Source: Mesostigma viride (lineage: Eukaryota; Streptophyta; Mesostigmatophyceae; Mesostigmatales; Mesostigmataceae). From it: a stretch of 64,000 bases of DNA. Under the pieces are notes generated by a model. The model was given only the letters and a program-made list of their open reading frames with translations. It made no database searches and had not been told where the DNA came from. The DNA is taken from contig RPFO01000079.1 of NCBI GenBank assembly GCA_009746045.1, positions 4,502,131 to 4,566,130 on the forward strand, read 5' to 3'. The translations under genes were made by a program, and so were the position numbers. Positions 20,927 through 32,417 of this stretch are shown here, piece after piece (positions within the stretch are counted from its first letter, which is position 1; each line of letters starts with the position of its first letter).

Positions 20927-21363
20927 GTGGTACACAAATACCGTACAGGTGGTACACAACTGCAGCCAGGACAACAGCCGGGCGCTGCGTACCTGCCGTG
21001 GGAAGGAGGGGGTGGTACACAAATACCGTACAGGTGGTACACAACTGCAGCCAGCACAACAGCGAGTCGCTGCGTACCTGCCGTGGGAAGGAGGGAGGTG
21101 GTACACAAAAACCGTACAGGTGGTACACAACTGCAGCCAGCACAACAGCGAGTCGCTGCGTACCTGCCGTGGGAAGGAGGGGGGTGGTACACAAATACCG
21201 TACAGGTGGTACACAACTGCAGCCAGCACAACAGCGAGTCGCTGCGTACCTGCCGTGGGAAGGAGGGAGGTGGTACACAAAAACCGTACAGGTGGTACAC
21301 AACTGCAGCCAGCACAACAGCGAGTCGCTGCGTACCTGCCGTGGGAAGGAGGGGGGTGCTACA
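20927..21363. repeat. Tandem repeat, about 85 bp x 5
   Basis: Units contain GGTGGTACACAAATACCG, CACAACTGCAGCCAG and CTGCCGTGGGAAGGAGGG. Copy B has four units (38,684-39,030). The repeat is open in several frames in both strands, which explains the long overlapping frames there. Confidence 0.9.
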
Positions 21364-21399
21364 CAAATATCCGACCTATATATTAGCGATAGCCGCCGC

Positions 21400-22180
21400 C
21401 TATTAAACAGGTCCTATTCATCACGAGCGTCAACGCCCCGTCATCGCCCCGTCATCGCCCGGCCGAGGGCCTTAACCTGTTAACTGTTTCCAGGTAAATA
21501 GGTGTACGTTTATTCCAAATATAGCCTATAACCTGTTAACTGTTTATTCGGAGTGATAGTCAACGACCTATACTACCAATAGCTGCCGCATATCAAACAT
21601 CGGTTTTTCATCGGGCCCGTCGAGGGCGATGACGGTGACGGTCGTCACCGTCATCGCCCTCGACGGGCCAACATCTAAACTCTTCTCTTAATCAACAATC
21701 TATATTACCAATAGCCGCCGCCTATCAAACAGATCCTATTCATCACGCGCGTCAACGCCCCGTCATCGCCCCGTCATCGCCCCGTGATCGCCATGCCGAG
21801 CCAGCCGAGGGCCAACCTCTTAACTCTTTACATTTGTATTCGGAGTAGTAGTCAACGACCTATATTACCAATAGCCGCCGCATATCAAAAAGGTCGTATT
21901 CATGACGCCCGTCGAGGGCGATGACGGTGACGCCGTCACCGTCATCGCCCACGGGCCAACATCTAAACTCTTCTCTTAATCAACAATCTATATTACCAAT
22001 AGCCGCCGCCTGTCAAACAGATCCTATTCATCACGCGCGTCAACGCCCCGTCATCGCCCCGTCATCGCCCCGTCATCGCTCCGTGATCGCCATGCCGACT
22101 GCCGAGGGCCAACCTCTTAACTCTTTATTCGGAGTAATAGTTAACTGCCGGCATTGCCATACAAGAAGAAGCTCTCGATC
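21400..22180. repeat. Complex repeats with long palindromes
   Basis: Imperfect units contain TATTACCAATAGCCGCCGC, CCTATTCATCACG and GTCATCGCCCC. A near-perfect palindrome of about 56 bp (21,614-21,669) has arms starting GGCCCGTCGAGGGCGATGAC. A second, shorter one lies at 21,906-21,957. Mirror images are at about 37,960-38,640. Confidence 0.8.
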
Positions 22181-23106
22181 CTAGGTATAGACTACCTCGG
22201 GTATCATCATCGTAATTGCTAGCATCGAGATCATTCATACCTACCGACGATGGCCAGCTGCAAAAGAAAAATGTCGACCAACAGACAGGACCTATCGCCG
22301 GGAACCCTCAAGGCAATAAGGGCGAGACAGGCTTTCACCGTTAAGTAAAGTTGTCCACATCGTGCTAAGGAATTTGTGCTAATCTATGAGTACCTATATG
22401 GACACTTTGTCGCATTTTTTACATGGCAAATAAGCGATGTATGTGTCATGTAGGCTGCCATTGGTGCATGCATGCATGGGCCAGCAATGATGGTCAGAGG
22501 TACATTGTGCCTATGAGATAACCATCGATTTGTTGATCAGCAAGTGATTCATTACGTGAGACAACAATATGTTTGGGGGCTAAGCTTCTTACATTGGTCA
22601 CATGGCCCGCCATAATTGTTTTCTTATGTGTTTAAGGTTAGGGCTCTGTTCATGACTGAACGTCATGAACGCGCTCTATTCATGACATTGATTAATTGAT
22701 TTTAATTAGTCTCATGTCCATGTTGGGGGACCGGGATCTCTGAATTCCCCAAAGAAGATATAGTGGAAGTCACCCCAAGACGTCAATATCCGTCAAGACG
22801 TCAATAACAACATGTATGTCCACAGCTCAGCTAGTAGTCTAAAATATGGGCCTCGAGCTAATCTTGCACGCAAGCAATGCCTATCATCAAGGATTAATTA
22901 ATGCCTATCAACAAGGAGACAATCATGCTTGTTAAATTTCCTAGGACCCACAACTGGGGGGTCGTAGTCTTTGACAATGTCCGCCTGGGCAACGCTACTA
23001 ATCCTACACATCCGAGGTCCCATGTCTGAATAAGAGGGGTTGAGCGGATGACGCCAACAGTGTCTGTGCTCTGCATGTCAGCTAAAATCATATCGCGGAG
23101 ACAAAC

Positions 23107-23116
23107 ATATGGCGGT
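23107..23116. other. Empty site for the SINE-like insertion found in copy B
   Basis: ATATGGCGGT occurs once here. In copy B the same ten bases flank a 280-bp insertion on both sides (36,693-36,702 and 36,983-36,992). Confidence 0.85.
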
Positions 23117-23288
23117 ATGTCCAATGTTGGCCACTGCGTCGCCTAACAGGTTCTTACATGGTCGGCAAGGGCCTGACCATGTAAGAAGATATCTCCCTGG
23201 CTGGCCAGTCCACAAGGAACCAGCACAGACCTCATCTGAATCAACCTGATTAATTAACTAACTACTTAATTCATTTATTAAACTCATG

Positions 23289-23620
23289 CCCCCATTAGGG
23301 AGTCAAGGAGCATTAGCTAACCCCGATTAATTAATTAATTAATTAATTAATTAAACACGTGCTCCTGTTGGGGAGTCACGGAGCACCGAAGTGCTTTTAA
23401 TCCCTGTGTGTGCACAACAGGAGAAAGGGCAGAGACCCCCAGTCTCCTTCATGCCTAAGGCATGCCACAGCTGCATTCGGGAACGCTAGCTAAACGGACA
23501 CGCTAACGATCCGGCAATCTGTGGGTGCAATAAGACCCATGTGAGTATGGCATAACACTTGGAGCGTGGGCAAGTAATCTCATCATAGCCAGGACGTAGC
23601 ATGGCTGTACTAGGACTATA
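23289..23620 (-). mobile_element. ORF1-family retroelement 3' end relic inside copy A
   Basis: It matches 480-780 closely (CACGGAGCACCGAAGTGC, GCACAACAGGAGAAAGGGC). On the minus strand it ends in the hairpin and an AATT repeat (about 23,328-23,354). Its 5' side is truncated and abuts the (GATG)n tract. Confidence 0.75.
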
Positions 23621-23628
23621 CCCCGATC

Positions 23629-24784
23629 AATGGATGGATGGATGGATGGATGGATGGATGGATGGATGGATGGATGGATGGATGGATGGATGGATGGATG
23701 GATGGATGGATGGATGGATGGATGGATGGATGGATGGATGGATGGATGGATGGATGGATGGATGGATGGATGGATGGATGGATGGATGGATGGATGGATG
23801 GATGGATGGATGGATGGATGGATGGATGGATGGATGGATGGATGGATGGATGGATGGATGGATGGATGGATGGATGGATGGATGGATGGATGGATGGATG
23901 GATGGATGGATGGATGGATGGATGGATGGATGGATGGATGGATGGATGGATGGATGGATGGATGGATGGATGGATGGATGGATGGATGGATGGATGGATG
24001 GATGGATGGATGGATGGATGGATGGATGGATGGATGGATGGATGGATGGATGGATGGATGGATGGATGGATGGATGGATGGATGGATGGATGGATGGATG
24101 GATGGATGGATGGATGGATGGATGGATGGATGGATGGATGGATGGATGGATGGATGGATGGATGGATGGATGGATGGATGGATGGATGGATGGATGGATG
24201 GATGGATGGATGGATGGATGGATGGATGGATGGATGGATGGATGGATGGATGGATGGATGGATGGATGGATGGATGGATGGATGGATGGATGGATGGATG
24301 GATGGATGGATGGATGGATGGATGGATGGATGGATGGATGGATGGATGGATGGATGGATGGATGGATGGATGGATGGATGGATGGATGGATGGATGGATG
24401 GATGGATGGATGGATGGATGGATGGATGGATGGATGGATGGATGGATGGATGGATGGATGGATGGATGGATGGATGGATGGATGGATGGATGGATGGATG
24501 GATGGATGGATGGATGGATGGATGGATGGATGGATGGATGGATGGATGGATGGATGGATGGATGGATGGATGGATGGATGGATGGATGGATGGATGGATG
24601 GATGGATGGATGGATGGATGGATGGATGGATGGATGGATGGATGGATGGATGGATGGATGGATGGATGGATGGATGGATGGATGGATGGATGGATGGATG
24701 GATGGATGGATGGATGGATGGATGGATGGATGGATGGATGGATGGATGGATGGATGGATGGATGGATGGATGGATGGATGGATG
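23629..24784. repeat. (GATG)n microsatellite, about 1.16 kb
   Basis: Essentially pure TGGA repeats. The mirrored tract in copy B is about 876 bp (35,304-36,179). Because the period is four, every frame is open (WMDG or HPSI repeats), but this is not coding. Confidence 0.97.
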
Positions 24785-25248
24785 TCAGGCTTGTCTTACA
24801 TGATGCAGTGGAACTTTGGTGCTGGAGGGTTAATTGTGGCCCGGTCTGGTTTAGCTTCAGTGCTCTCATGGCGGCCTTCATTTGTAATTATTTGAATGCA
24901 TGCCCATTGGGCCATGCATAGTGTATATTTTTTACGCATGCACGCCCATTATGTATCGCTGGGTCCATCCCATCAATGCTTGTTTATTGCCAGGTCTGGT
25001 GTAAGTAAGTTAGTACTTGCGTGTCATGCGCATGGGCATGTTTAGAGTACTATGCTAATCTCTTTAGAAACATAATTACACGGAAGTTACAAATCTCATC
25101 TGCATCATGCCCCAAGACACTACATTAAAGAATCAAATAAAATTATAACATGCCTCCGTTGGGAGATCATGCAGCACATGCATATTCCTTGCTGAATGGG
25201 TAGAGGTGGGTCAAGCCGCGACATCGAAATAAGCTAACTCTAAGCTAT

Positions 25249-25461
25249 CTAGTCTACAAAATCCTCACTACACTTCTCCCCAAAGCGCCCCTTCCGCTTT
25301 GGGGGAGGGGGCTTACCCACATGGGCTGGCGTGTGAGCCGGGACATTGGTCTTCCACCTCTTCTTGTTCTGCATAGGAACAGAGAGCGAAGAAATGCGGT
25401 GTGGGGACCCCTTCTCGTGGTAATGCGTTACATGTACTCCCCACCGGGCTTTGCTCTTCAT
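25249..25461 (-). CDS. Small basic frame MKSKARWGV (copy A)
   Basis: A 70-codon frame, identical in copy B (34,632-34,844), with KKRWKTNVPAHTPAHVGK and PPPPKRKGRFGEKC. It is basic and Pro-rich, with no recognised domain. It could be an exon of the transposon's gene. Confidence 0.35.
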   Translation of the reverse strand: MKSKARWGVHVTHYHEKGSPHRISSLSVPMQNKKRWKTNVPAHTPAHVGKPPPPKRKGRFGEKCSEDFVD

Positions 25462-26564
25462 GGGTTCATAAAGACAACAATTATTCAGTAAGAATTTAAT
25501 AAATTAGGAACATATATCCGTTGGGAGTCACTGTTACACATATACCTGAAAAGGGGCATATGATTTTAAATACATTCTGAGCTACAACCTGCACGTGCAT
25601 GGGTTTAGTTAACTGGCACCTATACTAGAGGCCTGACATGGGGTGGAGCTTCAGTGCTTCCCCGCCTTCTCCTTCTCCCACACTGGGTGCTCCGCGTCCT
25701 TCTTCTCCGGCCCTGCCCATGGGTGCACCGGCCCCGCCTCCTCCTTCTCCTCACGGGACGATTCGCGCTCCACGCATGGCTGCAGCATCAGTTAGCACGG
25801 GCAAGACATAGCAGTAACCGCGCTATGGCTGTTCTAGCACCAGCCTAGCAGACTGCCATGATCACTCAGCAAACCCACGACAGCTAAACCCTTGGCTGTC
25901 ACAACCAGTCCATGCATCATTAAGTATGGGTACAGGGAAAGCTTCCCGCATATCCATGGCCATATGGATGGCAGCAACACAACGACTTGCCCCCTAGCCC
26001 CCCGTGCACACACAAAAACGTGGGTCGTGGCTTCCACGCCCCATCCGCCATGCATGACAGCGCGTACCTTACTCGCATTCACACCGGGCTGCATCCCAGC
26101 GCCGTTGCTGTCCCCATGTGACACGTCGGCTGATTAAGCAGATACACAGCAGAGTCTGATGTAAACCGCTAAACCCCAAACCCATGCAGACCACAGTCAA
26201 GGACGCGTGCATGTCAAGCCATGCCAATTGTGAACCGTACAGCAATTTACTTTTCAAGCCTGAAGAGGTGGATAGCAGATACTAGCCTGGAAGAGGTTAC
26301 AGGGGCACATGTCCATTAGCGAGCGGAACAACACAGCATACACCCTACAAGCGTACCGCACAATGTCCTCCTGCAATTGTCTGCAGATCTCCCAATGCCG
26401 CAGACATCTCCACTGCTCTCATGGCGATTGCAAATGCTTCATGCCGCTGACATCTCCACTGCTCTCATGGCGATTGCAAATGCTTGATGCCGCACCTCTG
26501 CTTACAGCAGAAAAGCTTCCTCCGGGCGAGGCACCTGACTGGAACCAACACCCATTCCTTGGCT

Positions 26565-27675
26565 TCACAACGTGGCCATGACAGCATCGTGAATCTGCTT
26601 CGCCAACGCCCACACTTCAGGACCCGCGCCCTGCACCGCCATGGCCACAGGCTGCACCGCTGCAATCGATGCAGCATTCACTGCCTGCGCCGCACCATGT
26701 ACTGCATGCACGAAAGCCAATCCTGGCTCGGTTATCATGGTCTTGCCCGATTCCTGCTGCTTCTTCTTCTTCGATGCGGTCATGCGCACTTTATACCCCT
26801 TCCTCTCCAAGCACGCCTTCAGCACCTGGCTCGTGCGGTGCTGAATATGCTTCTGAAGGCGCGCCTTCTAAACACGAAATGTTGGCAATGTATGATTCCC
26901 AAACGGCATGATAGGCACATAATCAGTCCCATTAATTGCTTTGCGGCAGTCAATGCACCAGAACACCTGTTGAAAAAAGAAGGTTATGCACGCTAGCGAT
27001 TACCCGCGGCAAGAAGCAATCAACACGCCTCGCTAACAACTGCAACCACAATGTAATTCATGACGGGCCACTCACCGCTACCCTGCTCTCCTGCTTCAAT
27101 GTCTCCCCATTCTCAAGGCCTCCATTGTAAACCTCTCCGTCTTCACCATCGTCATCGTCTTCCTCTTCCTCCACTCCGACGTATCCGTGTTTCCTTTTCC
27201 TAAGATACCTAGGGTTGTTCAAGTCGTATGTGCGGCGTTGGCACACTTCCAACAAAATTTTGGCCGCCTCTACCCATTACCATTTATTCGTACTATCATA
27301 ACATATCCAGGCGTTTGAAAAATCATTCCCTCGTTCGAACTTCTACCCCTGGGCGTCCATGACGAGGCAGTCACGACGGGACGCAGATGCACAAAAATAA
27401 AACAAGGCGACATCCCTTCAATCATTGACCAAAAAACAGAATACGCGCAGAACTTGGATTTCAACACCACGCACCCATTACCAGCGAGCACGGCTGGCCT
27501 GCAACCGCCATCATTTCATAACCAGAAGCCAGGGCCCACACTCCATCCCGTTACCTCATCTTCCACGCACGGCTTCCGCTGCTTCCCTCTGCTCTTTCGC
27601 ATTCTCCGCCAGCAACCTCGCCTTCTCCTCGTCCAACAATCCACTAAGAATAAAATCCCCTCTATTGGACGCCAT
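26565..27675 (-). CDS. Spliced transposon gene with CxxC and acidic/basic regions (copy A)
   Basis: Mirror of the copy B gene at 32,418-33,528, with the same three exons at 27,675-27,557, 27,269-27,076 and 26,966-26,565 on the minus strand. Donor and acceptor sites are retained, and the same in-frame TAG is at 26,868-26,870 (CTA on the plus strand). The domains are described under copy B. Confidence 0.5.
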
Positions 27676-27949
27676 TCAGACGAACTTTGCTAGCGTCTTT
27701 TCACCGGCCCCAGCACACATAATCTATAGCCGCTTAATGACAACGGCCGACAACGACAACTGCTGAATAGGCGAAAAAGGCTGATAACTACATTTTTATA
27801 TTTCGCTGCATTTGCTAATAGACACGCACGTTCTCCCACTTCTCCATTACAATATAATTATCCATCTGGCCGTGTACAGGCAAAGATCCCCGAAGTAACT
27901 TACTGAAACGTATCTTACAGCATCGGATCACTGGCACCTAATCTACAGG

Positions 27950-28150
27950 TGGTAGATTACCAACCAAGACCCGTCGCGGTAATTTACTCTGTCGGTAATG
28001 TACTACCAAAGATGTGCAGTCGTAACGTTACTCTTACTTACGGCTAGTAAAATTACTACCTATCATCCTACGTAGTAATGATTACGGCGTTGGATCTCAC
28101 GCCTCGGATCTAGGTAGTAAGATAAGACCTCGTAATTTACGCCTCGGATG
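27950..28150. repeat. Subterminal repeats of copy A (other end)
   Basis: Variants of GTAATTTAC and GTAGTAATG scattered over about 200 bp before the terminal inverted repeat. Confidence 0.7.
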
Positions 28151-28184
28151 CTTTTTACCACCCTCGGACGAAAAGTATAGTGCC

Positions 28185-28796
28185 AGCCCACCCGGCCGGG
28201 GGCTCCGATGATCAGCAGCCTTTCGCCGCACTCCTACGCGGATCGACCTGCTGCGGTCAGCGACCGCCTCGACCACTGACGCCATCGCTACGAAACTCCA
28301 GGAGCTTGAAGACCTTCGTCAGACAAAACAACGGGAGGCCACCGACCGCGCTCGCCGCGAGTGCCGAGTGGTGCTGCGCCGTTTCCCCCAGAAGCCAGGG
28401 GAGATGTCAACCATGCACCCTTGCCGACGAGCTCAAGGACCAGCTCCTTACCCTCATGATGGGCCTGGTAGGTGAGGTAGCCGGGAAGTTCTGTGCGGGT
28501 GCCACCGCCTTCTCCACTCACGGGACAACTGGCGGCTCCTCCACCAGTCCTGCTCACCTTCCCCTCCCCTGAGGACAACTGAGCAGCGGTTCCTTTCTCG
28601 TTGCAAGAGGTTGCACGACCTCACCTGGACGCTGGACGACGACCCGTGCCCCCCGCTCAGCAGCAGCAGCGACTGTGGCCGGAATACCTCCGCCACAAGC
28701 AGGACCCCCAGAAGTGAGCCCAAGGTGTACTGGAGGGGCGGGGACCTGATAATCAACCCGGCACAAGATGTGGTCGCCTCTGCGGGCTAGAATAGC
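28185..28796 (+). pseudogene. ORF1 retroelement, 3' piece (after CACTA-A)
   Basis: It continues the ORF1 frame broken at 17,181. Visible pieces are ATKLQELEDLRQ, ATDRARRECRVVLRRFPQK, then in shifted frames FLSLQEVARPHLDAGRRPV-like and HKQDPQK. They align with 1.48 to 0.92 kb. Several frameshifts make it a pseudogene. Confidence 0.75.
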
Positions 28797-29240
28797 CATA
28801 GTTTGTAATCCTTGGTAGTCACTGCCGCCATGGCCTGAGCCATGCCTAATGTTTGCCTAGCCACCATACCTAGCAGCCACGTGCATGCACCGCTAGCGCA
28901 CGGTACATCATGAACCAGCCATAGCCTAAGCTTAGCCCTTGTACAACCAGCCATATGCTACGTCCTGGCTATGCTTCGCTTACAGTACTTCCCCACGCTC
29001 CCTGTTATGATATGCTCACGCGGGACTTATTGCACCCACAGATCTTGCCGGATCGTCTATCGTCATGTCCGATTGCTGCTAGCTACATGGCATGCCTCTG
29101 GCATGAAGTCCTGAGAAAGGGGGTCTCTGCCCTTTCTCCCTGTTGTGCACATTCAGGGATTAAAAGCACTTCGGTGCTCCGTGACTCCCCAACGGGAGCA
29201 CGAGTCTAATTAATTAATTAATTAATTAATTAGTTAATTA
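28797..29240 (+). mobile_element. 3' UTR, hairpin and (AATT)n tail of the interrupted ORF1 retroelement
   Basis: It matches the 3' UTR at 850 to 490 on the minus strand. It contains GTGCTCCGTGACTCCCC, the hairpin CTCCCCAACGGGAG (about 29,184-29,197), and an AATT tail to about 29,240. ORF2 is again missing between ORF1 and the tail. Confidence 0.8.
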
Positions 29241-29603
29241 AGGGGACGTGGCGCGCCGAATATTTTCCGCGCGAAAAAATTCGCGGTACCAGCCGTACTG
29301 TGAAAAGTGGGTGCACCGTGCGCGCACCCCTTGCGGAAGTGGCCATGGCGACTGCGTTTAGGCGAAACTAGCCATGTAGGGCTACAGAAATGCCCAAAAA
29401 ATGCTCGAATGTTGAAGAAGATGATTTCATGATGTTGGGTTGTGGCGGCAAGTAGCTGGTTTACAATATCGCTGCTTTCTTTTACTGCCATCGGCATGGG
29501 GGTTAAACTGCATTTTTTGGTCGCGCGGAATAAAATAGAATTCGTGATAGCGGCAGTAAATTCGCAGTTTTGGGGGCCTTTTTGACCGTCAAGGATGCAT
29601 TAA

Positions 29604-31323
29604 CTCGTCGTCTGTCCCTGGTCCTCTACGGAGGACTGAGTTGAACTCAGTCCTCTCTAGAGGACCGAGTTTTTGGGTTTCGTAGAAAATTCGCCCCGGT
29701 CAGAATGTTTGACAAAAAAATTCTCTCAAAATTTATTCAAATACTACGTGAAAAGATCTTTCTTGGACATATTTTTGGGATTTTTTTGGATTTGGTATGA
29801 GCGGCTTAATGTACGGTCAAAGTACAGGTGGTAAGGGTACTTTTCCACGTGAAACGCGAGTTCCGGAAATGCACGACCTAGCCATGGCGGCTCGCGCCCA
29901 TGCATGCAGTTTACGTTTGCGGACGAGTTAGCTGTCCAAACTCAGGAAATAGATTTAACATGCCCTAAAGATGATAAAAATACATTTTTAGCTCGCGGGG
30001 ATGCGATTTACCCGGTGTCGGCACTGTTCTTGCTGGAAAAAACTGCGATAAGGCAGGTCGACGGAATTGATGACTGCGCTTGCTTTCCGGCGCAATTTCA
30101 ATGGCTGATAGGTTTCTTTCTACATTTTAACATGCATCGTATTAGAATAAATTGAGTGACAGTATAGATTTGAGTATTTCGACCATTCTGTCACGTCATG
30201 GTCTATGTGCCGCAAAGTGCCACTTTTGCGGGCACCGCCTGGGCCAAGGTAACGCCAGCCGTGCCAGGTAAAGCCAGATAATCGTTGCCTCTTCGTTTCT
30301 TGATGTTTGTACATGAGTTTAAGCTTGCGAGGCGTTGTCAGGTTCAAGTCTTGATGCTCTTTCTTGACCGTTGCCTGCCCTCTCTAAAACCCCCTTTTCA
30401 GATGATGTTATCAGGCATTTGCCTTGACCCAGTGTAGTTGTGCAGGGTTTTAGGAGCTGTGCAGGTTTAAACACCTTCATAGATGTTAGTTATTCTTTTG
30501 CTACGTTCATACTGCATGATTTTGAGGCCACGGGCCGCGTCAAGGGTGCATTCAAGCTTTTACGGGTGAGTGAAAAGTCTTGGTGACAAACCACTGCCAT
30601 CATGTGCCAGCAACTATGTTGGCCACATCATGGCAAGGCAAAACAGTTATAGCCATATCTATTGTTGTTAGAAACAATGGAAATATGCTTCACCTACCCA
30701 TTATATTGGTGGTTGACACTTATAACATAACCCTTTGTTGGTAGGGTATCCAAGCCCATTCCCTACATGCATGCATAGGCTCTCACTACATGATAAGGTA
30801 TGATATACCTGAAGTATGATGATGCAAGTGTGTTGTCCTGTAATGCTTGAAGGGAAATGAGTTGATTGGGATGGTTGGTGGCCACGGTGGTGTGTAGTAT
30901 GACCGCACTTACATGCTAGCAAAGTTAGCAAAAGCCCCATTCCTCTCCTGAGGACTGAGAGTTTTTTAATTGTTTCAGGCAGTTGCAGTGGCCAAATCGA
31001 GCCCAGTTTTTTTCCACGTTTCAAGAACTATGTTGTTTACATGCCTATATTTTTTCTTCATGCACGAGGATTTGATTGAATTTTTCCCACTCGTTCTTAT
31101 CCCGAAAAATGCAAATTCGCGAGGGGTGCCCATCGTCCGTGTAATTTTCAGGTGTTCGGGTCAAGTTTTCACATATGCAGTATTTTTGCCAACAAAATGA
31201 CATCTAGTACACCCCCGATCCACATCAAAACATTTGGGATGGACCCCCCACCTAGTCGCTACACGCGGTTGAAAATTGTCAACTCAGTCCTCCTGTGAGG
31301 ACTGAGTTGGGACAGACGACGAG
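29604..31323 (+). mobile_element. TTAA-flanked DNA transposon, 1.72 kb
   Basis: The 15-bp inverted repeats CTCGTCGTCTGTCCC / GGGACAGACGACGAG are flanked by TTAA on both sides (29,600-29,603 and 31,324-31,327). This is the target of piggyBac and Kolobok elements. A TA duplication with slightly longer repeats cannot be excluded, because the junction is palindromic. A nearby AGGACTGAGTT / AACTCAGTCCT hairpin occurs at both ends. Most of the interior (29,816-30,920) is homologous to the element at 49,914-51,613. No transposase was found. Confidence 0.7.
29899..30155 (+). CDS. Conserved short frame carried by TTAA elements
   Basis: An 85-codon frame, counting from the ATG at 29,899, that begins MQFTF and continues QTQEIDLTCPKDD and FLARGDAIYPVSALFLLEK. 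The second TTAA element (50,208 onward) keeps the same frame at the start (MAFTF, QTQEIDFIRPKDD, FLVRGNAI) before a stop. Downstream, both elements have GCCAGGTAAAG, which looks like a splice donor. I do not recognise the protein. It may be a remnant transposase exon or a captured host exon. Shared frame and amino-acid similarity argue for past coding use. Confidence 0.45.
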
Positions 31324-31327
31324 TTAA

Positions 31328-31907
31328 TATCGGTAGCATTGAATTCCAAACCGAACTGGTGCTTTTTGCTACATTTTCGGCCATTGTCGGTAAGTCAAAT
31401 TCTTCAGGCCTGCGCAGTGCATGTCGGAACCTTCCATGGAAAAACGGCCGTTGTTGCGCGCCTGAGCGACGAGGGATCTGCAAGGGTAAGGTATAAATTT
31501 GTCGCGAATGTTATGTGCTATCAGTTCTTTCTTCTATTATGAGCTCATCGTTCGAAGGTTTTTGCGTTCTGTTTGGGCCGTTTGCGCCAGCTAGCTCGCT
31601 GTTGCTTGCCGAATACCTGGCAGCTTTAGATTGTTTTCGTTGATGTCGTGGTTAGGGCCGCTTCAGTCGAAGCCTATAGCTTCTCGGGAAGGTTTAAGGC
31701 ATTTCATAAAACGTGTTCTGGCGAGGATGGTGTGCGTATGGACGCTTCTTGTTGTGTTAGAGTGACGCACCCTCTCTTCGCATCGGCATCACAGCGCTCA
31801 TGCGCTGGAGGGCCGCCAATGGTTTCTTTCCATTTTATCGTGCGGGGGAGGAAGTGTTTTATTGACGATGATGTTGGAGATATTGCATTTGTGTGACTGC
31901 ATGTAGA
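31328..31907 (+). other. Spacer between TTAA element and copy B; weak frame
   Basis: A plus-strand frame at 31,648-31,896 includes VEAYSFSGRFKAFHKTC and GGPPMVSFHFIVRGRKCF and could be an exon of an unknown gene. A donor-like CAAGGGTAAGG lies near 31,480-31,490. Support is weak. Confidence 0.25.
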
Positions 31908-32417
31908 TACACTATACTTTTCGTCCGAGGGTGGTAAAAAGCATCCGAGGAGTAAATTACGAGGTCTTATCTTACTACCTAGATCCGAGGCGTGAGATCC
32001 AACGCCGTAATCATTACTACGTAGGATGATAGGGTAGTAATTTTACTAGCCGTAAGTAAGAGTAACGTTACGACTGCACATCTTTGGTAGTACATTACCG
32101 ACAGAGTAAATTACCGCGACGGGTCTTGGTTGGTAATCTACCACCTGTAGATTAGGTGCCAGTGATCCGATGCTGTAAGATACGTTTCAGTAAGCTACTT
32201 CGGGGATCTTTGCCTGTACACGGCCAGATGGATAATTATATTGTAATGGAGAAGTGGGAGAACGTGCGTGTCTATTAGCAAATGCAGCGAAATATAAAAA
32301 TGTAGTTATCAGCCTTTTTCGCCTATTCAGCAGTTGTCGTTGTCGGCCGTTGTCATTAAGCGGCTATAGATTATGTGTGCTGGGGCCGGTGAAAAGACGC
32401 TAGCAAAGTTCGTCTGA

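Noticed and set aside
20486-21483. Overlapping 160-260 codon frames in several phases
   Set aside because: They follow the 85-bp tandem repeat, and unit number differs between copies A and B. No single frame looks like a protein.
23601-24921. Frames of WMDG and HPSI repeats over 400 codons on both strands
   Set aside because: They result from the (GATG)n tract. Length differs between the two copies, which fits slippage and not a protein.
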